Shown: positions 9,919 to 19,323 of the stretch, one piece after another
Numbering within the stretch: the stretch's first letter is position 1
Layout: each line of letters starts with the position of its first letter
NCBI RefSeq assembly: GCF_014805625.2
Contig: NW_023998422.1
Coordinates: 3,376,835-3,440,834 of the forward strand
Reading direction: 5' to 3'
DNA from: Glossina fuscipes
Lineage: Eukaryota > Arthropoda > Insecta > Diptera > Glossinidae
DNA length: 64,000 bases
The notes under the pieces: model-generated
What the model was told of the DNA's origin: nothing
What the model saw: only the letters and a program-made list of their open reading frames with translations
Databases searched by the model: none
Program-made: the position numbers and the translations under genes

Positions 9919-11077
9919 GTTTTGTCGTTGCTCTCTATCTTTTTTTATTGGAAGATCGTTTTGCTCTTACTTTCGCCACTTTCAACTTATGGTCGTACGA
10001 CTGCGCTGTACCATCGATGGATTTTAGAATATATTTGAAATTTGCATAAAATATATAAAAATTTTTTCCCCAACACCTACCGCTGCATAGGATTGCCAAG
10101 CCTTCACGTTTTATGATTGAAAAAAATAGGGCAAAAGAAGAATTTATCGAATTTTATTTGCCGTAATATATAATTTTGTTAATATTTCACTCATCATCAT
10201 GTATTGTTTAATACGTCTAAATACGCTACGATTAAGTTAAGGTTTTCTGTATTTGTTTACTTAACTCTTATTGTTTAGATATTCTGGCTACTAATGCCAA
10301 GAAAATAATTGAGTTTGTAAGAATAATTGGTAGAAAGAAAATTAATATACAAACACCATTCTTTGTTTAAAATTTGTTCCTGAATTAATAAGAAAATCCA
10401 CTACAGCGGGCGCCACGCCTTATTTTGAAAATACATTAGATGGGGAAAGGTCGAAAAAGTGGTTCGATCCGAATCATTTTCAATGGCGTTCACCCTTCGA
10501 CCGAAAAGCTTCAGTGTATCAAATTTCATCAAAATATCTCAAAAATCGTAGCCTGTTGGTGGTACATAAGAATAAAAGACAAACGGCCGTACGGACCGCT
10601 AAGCTTAGACCAATTCCGAAAATGATCCTGAAACGATGGTTGTAATAGAAAGCAGATCTAACTCAAGCTATTCTGCGCATTACATATCTCCGCACGATCA
10701 AAATCGACCCGTGAGTGCGTGGCATATAAATAATTACAACTATTTTGTTGCAAACGGTAAGAAGCTACTCAGATTAAATTTTGTGTGGATCTATTGAATT
10801 ATTGTTGGCCTATTCGACAGGGGAATTTTTAATACCTAAAGTATACTTTACGCACCGATATGCAAAACTTTGTTCACTCTATCAGCCGTTAGCCCCATTC
10901 GCTTAAAGAAAATAGGATACCCTACCATATTAAAGTGTATAAAAAATAAAAAGTGTATTGCCAGAAACAAGTAATTGTTCAATACAATTGTCCACTGGGT
11001 TCAATGGAAGTGGAAGTGTAAATACGAGGCGGACTAGGATAACATTGTAACAACCTAATTACAAAAGAGAAAGGAAA
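9919..11077. other. Intergenic region between BolA2 and AAR2
   Basis: Head-to-head spacer that should contain both promoters. The only structure seen is one degenerate interspersed repeat copy (10425-10650). The 61-residue open frame at 10440-10625 lies entirely inside that repeat and is not a gene. The rest is plain AT-rich sequence. Confidence 0.5.
10425..10650 (-). repeat. (GTCY)n-type interspersed repeat copy
   Basis: It contains the recurring string of this window: a GTTCGATCC-like block, catcaaaatatctca, acggccgtacgg, and a degenerate cgattcagaa element. The same order of blocks recurs at 28150, 36740, 49620 and 55800. It is non-coding and probably non-autonomous. Confidence 0.6.
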
Positions 11078-12190
11078 ATGGAAATGGATCAGTCTTTGGC
11101 GAAAAATCTTCTTAATAATGGCGCTGTGCTAATTATAACTGGTGTGCCAGTTCGAACTTTATTCGGTGTAGATTTGTGTACTTACACAATAGCAGATAAT
11201 TTTCGAGGAGTTAAAATGATACCACCAGGTTTTCATTATGTTTGGTGTGCGGCTACTGGGCCTTATGGTGATTCAGCTCCAAGAGTAGGATTTGCTCATT
11301 ATTTTAAGGCTCGAGAAATTTTGGTAAAAGAATGGGATACTACAACGGAGGAGTTGAAAGAAAGGCAAAGTCCGGAGCCAGAATTGGAAAAACAACGTAT
11401 ACGAGAACATTTAAAAGAGTTAGATAGATTTCTAGCTCCATACGATTTGCGTAGTTTAAAGGATTGGGTTAAGCTAACGTCGCATGTCGTTGGCGAAGAA
11501 GTTTTGAACAAATGTAAACCGTCTTTGGGTACAATACGCACAAATGTCGAACTGGAATCGTGTCCAGATTCTGAAAGGCCGCGAGGCTCCTTAAATGAAA
11601 CCTATTCAGTTATGAAATTAAAATTTGTGAGTGACGAAAATGATCTTTTACCTAAATTAAAACCAGTTGAGGGCACGGCTCCTCGCTTTAACTCGGTACC
11701 AGATAGAGTGCCTAAAAACAGTTCGCCGGCAGAAATCTCCCTACATTCAGTAGATTGTATTGAAGCTTGCGACGAATTACTGAAATCTTACACGAATTCG
11801 CTTGAATTAATTCAAGAAATTCAGATATCATTTGCGTTTTTCGTAGTCGGCTTCTCGACCGAATCTTTATTATATTGGCGTAAAATATTGAACTTGCTAT
11901 CACATTCAGAAGAGGCTGCAGGAAAATATCTTTCTCTCTATGAGGAGTATTACAAAATATTGGCTTTCCAACTGCCCCATTTACCAGAAGAACTCTCAAT
12001 GCCCACAGACGGCAATACGGTTTATAAAGATGTACGCTCGTTACTGTATAACTTGAAGAGAGTGGGACTAGAAAGCAGTGGTAATCTTTTAATAAAAAGT
12101 CTTGAAAAGTCACTCAACTGGAAGTTTGACAATTTAAGAGAAGATCCTGAAGATATGCCAATAGTAGTAGAATTGAATGAAGCAATATAA
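11078..12190 (+). CDS. AAR2: AAR2 splicing factor (U5 snRNP assembly)
   Basis: Uninterrupted 370-residue frame, near human AAR2 (384) and yeast Aar2 (355). The N-terminal domain keeps the family hallmarks: GAVLIITGVPVRTLFGVDL (15-33), FRGVKMIPPGFHYVW (about 42-56) and GPYGDSAPRVGFAHYF (about 61-76). The helical C-terminal half (QISFAFFVVGFSTESLLYWR near 246-265) also fits. In yeast, Aar2 holds Prp8 in the immature U5 snRNP until Brr2 replaces it after nuclear import. The start ATG is followed by a second Met two codons later, and the first is taken. A poly(A) signal AATAAA lies at 12429-12434. No introns and no defects were seen. Confidence 0.95.
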   Translation: MEMDQSLAKNLLNNGAVLIITGVPVRTLFGVDLCTYTIADNFRGVKMIPPGFHYVWCAATGPYGDSAPRVGFAHYFKAREILVKEWDTTTEELKERQSPEPELEKQRIREHLKELDRFLAPYDLRSLKDWVKLTSHVVGEEVLNKCKPSLGTIRTNVELESCPDSERPRGSLNETYSVMKLKFVSDENDLLPKLKPVEGTAPRFNSVPDRVPKNSSPAEISLHSVDCIEACDELLKSYTNSLELIQEIQISFAFFVVGFSTESLLYWRKILNLLSHSEEAAGKYLSLYEEYYKILAFQLPHLPEELSMPTDGNTVYKDVRSLLYNLKRVGLESSGNLLIKSLEKSLNWKFDNLREDPEDMPIVVELNEAI

Positions 12191-13557
12191 TGATTTTTAT
12201 TTACTTATAGTTTTTAATGCTGCAATGGAAAATATATATGATAAGGAACCACATCCTGGCTTGAATATGACTAATTTGTATAGTAAGAACTGAATTATAG
12301 CATCCACTCCACATAGTGTATACAAACTTGCTTTAAGCGGGGGAATGTTTATTTTTAAAGATTTCTCAAGTCTAGTAAAGATTTCTAAAGTCTAGATAAA
12401 AAAAGTCTGCACGCGATACCTAATTAAAATAAATAAAGCATTATATTAAACTGAATTTTTTAAATATGCTGAAAAGTAAAATTTATTCAATAAATTGTAC
12501 AGATAAATATGAAAAGAAGTTGCAACCAAAGAAGTATTACTCTGTGTCTCGCTTCGCTTGCGTATGTAGAAGGTGTGGAGGGCTAAGCAAAGGCCTCTTC
12601 GCGTCTATTTGAACGCAGGCACTACCACTATTAATTACGTGGTCAAGACTTACTGCGACCTGGCAGGTCTATTGTAGACGCCCTCCTAGCTCTACATTTC
12701 TATGACTTTTATGAATCCTGCCACCTTCTTAAAAAGCTGATATGTCCAGTAGAGTATCGCCTTTTCCCTTTTTTTATGTATACATCTCTTAATTAATAAA
12801 TTCCGTCATGCCTGTTCTTGGTCTGGAAAAGCAGTGAAGCAATTTTCAAATTTTAGATAAAAAGTACATACTGAACATTTAGAAGAAAGCAGTTTGTTTT
12901 AACGCATTGGGGACATGCTGTGAAAAGCCTCAAAATCGTAACTCTTTTCAAAACCTTCCTCTTTCTAGTTGTAATAATAATTTGAAGAGATATATTTTCA
13001 TTTTTTCCGAACACACTCGTCTAAGCAAATAAGTTTCATTTCAGAAATTCATTAGAAAATTATAATTTTTATTAAGGAAATAAATGTAAAAAAAATAGTG
13101 TTAAAATACTTCAGTAAATGCGGACATAATATTAAAAAAATAATCTAATCTACATTCGGCTTGAACCGAACCTTTTTAATACCCACCACTGGCTTATTTT
13201 TTTTAAATAAATATACTTTCATTTTAAAAATGGATAACAACACGTACATGTATGTAACATAATATATACATATGGCAGTACTGCCCAGTGAATTCTCCCT
13301 TGCTATAACACAAAGCAACCAAATAACAAAATACAAGCAAATATTTAACAAAACAAAAGGTTGGAATGATTAGCTTACACAAAATCTTCAAACAATTTTT
13401 AAGGCAGGATTTAAGGACAGATTTCCGGTGTGATTTCGCAGTATACAGACATACTGACCCTAAAGATACTCCCTCTGGCGAGTACAGTAAGTAGTTATAA
13501 CAAGCATTACGAAACGTTCGTAATAATTTAATACAGGTACAACAAATTGCCTAGAAA
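12191..13557. other. Intergenic region between AAR2 and CPTP (convergent)
   Basis: AT-rich spacer between convergent genes. A GC-richer island at about 12540-12770 stands out, with GTTCAAATAG on its plus strand and otherwise no recognised content. The open frame at 13145-13351 (minus) is low in complexity and not believed. Confidence 0.4.
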
Positions 13558-14321
13558 TTAAGGTAAATGATGAAGATCATACAAAGTATATAATGCCTCA
13601 GTGCGATCGTAAACTAATTTAGTGTTATTCAACATTTCCGGTAAGATTTCAATGGCTCTTGCCACGTTGCAGCAAACTCGTTTTAAAAGTTCACCTTGTG
13701 TCGGCAAAGCGTACATAGCAACCAAAGCCCCTTTTCGTATCACCCATGGATGATGTTTAGCTAAAGTCATTTCATAAGCCAACTTGCAAGCCAATTGCGT
13801 TTTGTCGAACTCTGTCAAGCTTGCTAAACGACTCAAGAATTCATAGATAAATTCTACAATACATAAATGAAAGAGAGAAGGAATAGTTACATGAATCTTT
13901 TCACACAACTATGTACCTAATCCTCTGTGTAAACGCAATAAAGTCCGACTACCGGATATATATTTTGCATCCTTTAAAAGACCATTTTCTTTTTCATAGG
14001 TCATCATCGTTTTAACAGTTATAAAATTTTCCGCCCTTTCCGCATCAGTTTCGCTTCGAAAGTCATATAAAATATCAATTTTGGAGCGAACATCACTGCT
14101 AACGAAACTGAAGACCGTACCCATTAAATTAAAAAACCTGAAATTAAACATTTACTAATCAAGTGACAAATGAAGAAGAGAAATGTATATTATTTTATAT
14201 ACTTATTTATTTCCTCATAAGCTTTTAGGTACTCATCGAGTAACACATCATCATCGTCGCGTAAACTTTCTTCAAATATTTGCTTTACTTTCTCAATATC
14301 AAAACGCTCCAAAGCAGCCAT
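13558..14321 (-). CDS. CPTP: Ceramide-1-phosphate transfer protein (GLTP fold)
   Basis: Three-exon model: complement(join(13558..13853, 13917..14137, 14203..14321)), 636 nt, 211 residues (human CPTP 214). Junctions are AA|GTATAT...TTTCAG|G and TTAG|GTACAT...TTGTAG|AA. The family pattern is clear: VLLDEYLKAY, FFNLMGTVFSFVSSDVRSKI, RTLLRLHRGL, HHPWVIRKGALVAMYALPT. The expected phospholipid head-group residues are all present: Asp55, Lys59, Arg104, Arg108 and His148, by alignment with Asp56, Lys60, Arg106, Arg110 and His150 of the human protein. It carries ceramide-1-phosphate between cytosolic membrane faces. The ATG at 14321 is chosen because it matches the family N-terminus. The frame is open for 28 more codons upstream, through a GAA run, but holds no ATG, so an extra 5' exon is possible. 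Confidence 0.92.
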
Positions 14322-14380
14322 TTGGATAATTTCAGTTTCTTCAATACTTCCAATTAAATTTACTAATAATTCTACCAAGT

Positions 14381-14404
14381 CTTTTTCTTCTTCTTCTTCT
14401 TCTG
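14381..14404. repeat. (TTC)n/(GAA)n microsatellite at the 5' end of CPTP
   Basis: An imperfect run of TTC triplets, GAA on the CPTP strand, about 60 bp upstream of the chosen start codon and in frame with it. It would code for a Glu run if translated. It is read as 5' UTR. Confidence 0.7.
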
Positions 14405-14522
14405 TTATTCAGCAAACTAATAGCCGAATATTCACTGCGATGTGCAAAAAAGGCTCAATGCGAAAACTCAGAGCTCTTTGCTAGGCACTCAATAAAGTGG
14501 CGGTTAGATTTGGTATATAATA

Positions 14523-15318
14523 TTATTATTTATTTATTTTAGTGATCATTTATTTATTTATTTTTATTTATTTTATTTATTCCACTTATACTAGAAACTC
14601 AACTAAACAAATAACAGTACACTATCAGCATAGGAGCACACTTACAACCGGTAAAGGACCAAATTGCAAATGAACTCCTAAGCCATCGCAAACATGCATA
14701 AGCCTGGCAACCGATAATAATTAACAATAATTCATTTTCGAATCGTAACGACTTTTTAAGGATAAAAGCTATTTTAAATACGACATAGGTAAATCGCGCG
14801 TATTAAGCAATGTTGCTTTAATGGACTTTAAAGAGTCCGATAACGAGAATAAGTGATAGACGTCATTTAGGTTCTTGCAAACGACTCTGAGCGAATTGAA
14901 CAGCTCATAATTAAATTTACACTGATTAAGCTTAACCAAGATAAAGTGCCTAGAGAAGCGGTTAGGGACATTAAAGCTTATTTCACCAAGTAATGAAGGC
15001 GAGTCAATAGCACCATTTATTACTTTAATTAGAAAGGAAACGCCAAGAACAAATCTACGTTTCTCAAGAGACGATAGGGACAGCAGAAGCAACCTATTTT
15101 CATACGGAGGAAGAGAGGCAATCGGATCCCAACCCAAATTTCTAAGGGCAAACAGCAAGAATTGCTTTTGAACAGATTCAATTGAATCTACGTAGCACCT
15201 ATATGAAGGAGACCACACAGCTGAGGCATACTCGAGTATGGGTCTAACCAAACACATGTACAGCCTTTTCGTAATGTAGGGATCATCAAGCTCTTTGGAC
15301 CACCTTTGATTAAAGTTT
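14523..15318 (-). mobile_element. 5'-truncated Jockey-like non-LTR element
   Basis: On the minus strand it opens with a C-terminal RT segment typical of Jockey-type elements (RWSKELDDPYITKRLY, LVRPILEYASAVWSPSY, SVQKQFLLFALRNLGWD). It continues in a 162-residue frame to 14769 and ends in an (AAAT)n-like tail at about 14585-14523. The catalytic part of RT is missing, so it is a dead-on-arrival 5' truncation. The frame is fairly intact, which suggests a younger insertion than its neighbour. Confidence 0.75.
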
Positions 15319-17290
15319 TCTTTTTTTTTAATTTTGCGTGTTATACGTCCGCCACGTTTTTTTTATAGTTTTTGCTACAATATTCATATTACTTGTTCAC
15401 CAGGTGCGATAGAACAGAAGGGGGAGGAGTAAATTCCGATGTGTAAGATGTAATATCATATATGAGCATAAAAAGTTATATGAAGGAAGGAGTCAGAATA
15501 ACAAACTGTAAAAGAGAGTAGGTTCATAAATTAACTGTAAAGGTTTACGTGTCTTGATGATATGATTTAAAAAAGAAAAGATTGCGACGTAAGAATGTCG
15601 TGACCACGAAGATCACGTATACTCAATTTGCGAAGCGTCGAATGGCGAATAGAAGTGGTAACATTCGGACAAAAAAATAGGATATGATCAGGAGATTGTA
15701 AGACTCCACATGTGCATAAAGGACCTTATTTCTAATATATAGGGGTGAGCTTCACTTGAGGGAAATGATTGTAAAGCAGATAGTACAGATTTACTGTCTG
15801 ACACTTTAAGGAATTTCTTTTGAGGTTGCGTACTCGCTAAGAGGATGGCTTCTAGAATCGCATGACATTCATATAGTGCTACGTGGATGATTGGAGAAGT
15901 AGGCTTCCATATTAATATCTGAAAACCAAAGGCCACTGCCTACTATAACGGTCTTAGATTCATCAGTAAAGATGAGTGGACAATATTTCCAAATGGTATT
16001 GACCAACTGCGAGTAACGATGGTATACCTCTGCCAGAGTAACTGTGGATTTTTTCACCTGTAAGAACTTAATTACTGGTCGAAAATATTGAGAAGCAAGA
16101 GGAATTTTGATTAAGCTATGTACATCAGTTCTTAGAATTTTGAAATTATTAGTTTCGTCAGGAAAAATTTTCAAGAAGGAAGGAGAGTAAGTAATCGCGT
16201 GATATAAAGTTTTAAATGAAAGGTAAGGCCGCATGACTCTCAGAAGATAGATCTTTATTAGATAAAAAATTGGCTAATAAAAGAAATCTTTCTTGTTGAG
16301 GTATAACATTTGCCATCTGTTGCAAGCGTTGTGTGTACAGTAAAAGTTCCTTATTCGCGCTTCCTTTATTCGTGGTTTTACTATTTGCGGATGCGACCAA
16401 TTCCCATATTTGCGGATGAAAAAATTGCGACCAATTCCCATATTCGCGGCTATAAATTTCTTTATTCGCGGTTTTTGAGAATGTAAACAAACAGAATGAA
16501 AGAAACCTTATTATCATTGAATAAGTATTGTTGCGAAAATCCCAAATCTAGTTCATTTCAGCTAAGTAATTTCCCCAAATAACAAATTGCCTAAAGAGGG
16601 AAAAACTAAATGCACATTCGCATTCAATTAAACTGATTTTTTTTATTTTGTCACCTAGGAACGTATCCCCTATAATCCCATATAAATTACCATTCCGTAT
16701 TCACGGTTTCTGTATTCGCGGCATTTTTATGGAACGTATCCCCCGCGAATAAGGAGCTTTTACTGTATGTAGAATTCATGCCACCAAGAGCCAGCGATCA
16801 TGGAAAAAGTTTTCATAGCCGAATTGTTCATTAGCTTTGGCAGACGAAGGCACTTCCATTGGTTTCGTCATAATTTCAGCAGCTTCGTCAATGTGAGCTG
16901 CTGGGGAGAGCTTCCAGCGTAGAACAAAGTCTAAAAAGGCGAAAGGTCTAACAGAGGTAAGCAGAAGGGTAACCATGAGGTCTCTCTTTTGTTTTGAGAA
17001 GACCAAGCATTTAGTCTTATTGATTGAAAGTGCGAGTTGAAGTAATTCAAGACGAGAGGAAATAAAGTTGAGATCAGATTGCAAATTGCGCCTACACAAA
17101 CCTGAATGAGAGTTAGAACTAAAAATGACAAGATCGTCTGCATAGCCCAGCATTGAGATGTTTTCAGGAATGGAACTGAAAACGTTGTTAATATTTAAAA
17201 TAAAACAAAGAGAACTCAATAGAGACCCCTGAGGAAGATCTGTAAAAGATCTCTTGTACAACGACATCGTCATTGTCAATTATTATGTTC
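15319..17290 (-). mobile_element. Decayed non-LTR retrotransposon (RT plus RNase H), interrupted by a MITE
   Basis: Minus-strand pieces in order: RT palm with LPQGSLLSSLCFILNINNV and the catalytic GYADDLVIF (about 17240-17130), then RNase H (SDSKSVLSALQSFPSSEAHP, about 15840-15760), then a C-terminal Cys/His segment (CGVLQSPDHILFFC, near 15700-15660). An A-rich tail lies at 15337-15319. The domain order and the cacctg...aacaag block near the 3' end resemble the plus-strand element at 4785-7086, so both probably belong to the same clade. Frameshifts and a nested MITE at 16338-16765 show it is dead. Confidence 0.8.
16338..16765. mobile_element. pogo/Tigger-like MITE, complete with TIRs and TA duplication
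   Basis: The 428-bp element starts CAGTAAAAGTTCCTTATTCG and ends with its inverse (CGAATAAGGAGCTTTTACTG), with one mismatch in 20. It is flanked by TA at 16336-16337 and 16766-16767, the duplication expected for the Tc1/mariner/pogo superfamily. The interior has no transposase but holds short tandem copies built on ccaattcccatattcgcgg (about 16385-16450). It sits inside a minus-strand retrotransposon and is therefore younger than it. Confidence 0.88.
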
Positions 17291-18500
17291 TCATAGGAAA
17301 AGAGATTATATAACAAATTGCAGAATGAATATTTAATTTTACAATTGAAGGAATAAAATACTTTATTTACATTTGATAGTTAGTTAACTATGCGATATAG
17401 AAAACGGAATTGTTGAATGTAAAAAACACAGGACGATTCGTATGAAAATTAATTATTAATTAATTAATGTAGTTGCCACCAGTACCGCATGGGTTTGTTG
17501 TTGCAAATTCTCTTACCGTATGTCATTGTTGTAAATTCTAATTTTTGCTTACATTCGCTATCTACATGCGTGCTATTGTCCACATTTTAAACACAAGTCC
17601 GCTTGTGGTTGTTGCTGTTGCTGCAAGAAATAAACACAACATTTTTGAGCATTAGCTAATCTTTGTCAATATGATATCGTGTTTTACTTAGTTGTAATAT
17701 ACCTATCTGGAATTTACTTTAAATTTCTTTTAAGTATTACGTATAGACATTGTAAAATACATAATGGAAGCGGATGACAAAATCATATTCACCTTTGGGA
17801 CGAATTTGGAATAATTATTTAGGTTTTTATAAAAATATATATATTGCATAATATTCGAAATTGAAAAAGGCTGAGAACCATAAGTGAAATCGTACGCACA
17901 GCAGGAAGTCGAAAATATTTTACATAATATAATTTAGTACACAATATCACGATTTGAAAAAAAAAATCGATGTAGATCACTTGTATTCATAATGGATTGG
18001 TGCTAAAAGAAGAGGAAGAAGGTTGGTTCATAAGTTAATAGACATTTTAAAACGCACCCAGACTCTTAACTAACCAAAAAAGTTTTTCTTTTTAGCTTTG
18101 GCCAAACTATAAACAAATAAAGTAACGGGCGTAATCATGTATGAAAAATTTAGCTGTCGCTATTGCATTCAGCTATTTAACAATAACGGTTGAATATGAA
18201 AGCGAAAGCTAACTTTAAGCTAAGTGGTTATCTCCGAGGCTGTTAATATGAAGTTATATATTGTGTTTTTATGTATTTTCTGAAACGTAAGGTCTGGAAT
18301 AGAGGACCTTACTAGACGCTTGGATTAGTTTTGCAGATTTCAATGTCCTCTAGTGTGTAAAAGAAATATACAAAACGAATCTGTGGAACTGCTTTGCTGG
18401 ATTGCGTTCCTGTTCCACAAGACGCCTAAATTAAAGATTTCTTGAATTAATTTCTTTTCATTCGTTCGCAAATTATTTTATGCCTTCTTGGGGAAGAAGA

Positions 18501-18529
18501 TTATATCACATCAGCCAGATGTGATATAA
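18501..18529. repeat. Perfect 12-bp inverted repeat (hairpin)
   Basis: TTATATCACATC and its exact reverse complement GATGTGATATAA are separated by AGCCA. It could form a cruciform or RNA hairpin. No T-tract terminator or precursor context identifies its role. Confidence 0.7.
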
Positions 18530-18893
18530 TGTTGGGACTTTCAGCATGTGCGATAACCTCTCATTTTGGTATATTCAGAAAGCGCAGATTGAAACTAATA
18601 AAATAGCATTTTTTTGCGGAAATTACTTTTCCCAATTTCGTACTGAAAATTTGCAGAAAAAGCGCTTAAAAATTTTTGTAAAGAGGTTTTGAGAAAAACG
18701 ACAAAGCTCCCAAACGTTAAGAGGCCAAGTTAACAAAATGGCATGTCGTCCGGCACTGATATGTCGCTTTCAGCCATGGTATGATAAGATGTAATAAGTA
18801 AGGAATGGTCAATCACGCTTTTCTAGTCTGAAACCCAACGCACTATCAAAACAACTATAACAAGACTACGTTTTTTTTTTTTTTTATATTGAA

Positions 18894-19123
18894 CATTTTC
18901 TCTTAATTCTTACCATATATTTGTACAAGTGCTTGAAGAGCTTGAAATATAATATATAATCTTGTACATATATATGTATAAAAAATAAGCATTTATCTCC
19001 CCTTGTACATCTCCTGAATAGTTTTATACAATTTTTATAGACCTGGCGTTCGATTTTACCCTATTTTTCAAAATTTTCTCTTAATTCTTATCATATATTT
19101 TTCAAAATCGAAATATAATATAT
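18894..19123. repeat. Diverged direct repeat pair
   Basis: TTTTCTCTTAATTCTTACCA (from about 18896) recurs with one change from about 19075. Each copy is followed by catatattt and later by gaaatataatatat (18943 and 19110). This looks like an old local duplication of about 60 bp just before the GGACT-like fragment. Confidence 0.6.
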
Positions 19124-19139
19124 TTATTTTATTTGATAG

Positions 19140-19323
19140 ATATCGACTGATTATAAGTACTCGATTTAATATTCCGCTCTTGCTGGATAAATGTGCTCAT
19201 AGTGTTAAAGGTGAAGTTTATGAAGTGGATGAAGAAATGTTTAAAAAAATTAGATGAATTAGAAGAGTATCCAGAATATTACGATCGTGATATACAAGAA
19301 ATAAGAATGGAAAAAAAGGATGA
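19140..19323 (+). pseudogene. GGACT/Tina-1-like gamma-glutamylamine cyclotransferase exon with frameshift
   Basis: Behind an acceptor (TTTGATAG|) the frame reads RLIISTRFNIPLLLDK, then GEVYEVDEEMFKK. After an A7 run at 19243-19249 it continues one base out of frame as LDELEEYPEYYDRDIQEIRM, ending at a donor GA|GTAAGT (19324). This is the middle of the GGACT fold (human NIPWLL, GEVYAVDERML, LDDFE). The catalytic Glu is kept in LDELE. The upstream VYGTLKRG exon and a downstream exon were not found nearby. It is either a single-exon relic or a real exon with a homopolymer error in the assembly. The family removes gamma-glutamyl from isopeptide breakdown products. Confidence 0.7.

Larger units (their letters stand above)
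17291..19139. other. Intergenic region, no gene recognised
   Basis: AT-rich DNA without a supported reading frame. It contains a perfect 12-bp inverted repeat (18501-18529) and a pair of diverged direct repeats (18894-19123), listed separately. Confidence 0.45.

Noticed and set aside
10440..10625. 61-residue plus-strand frame near AAR2
   Set aside because: It lies wholly within an interspersed repeat that recurs through the window.
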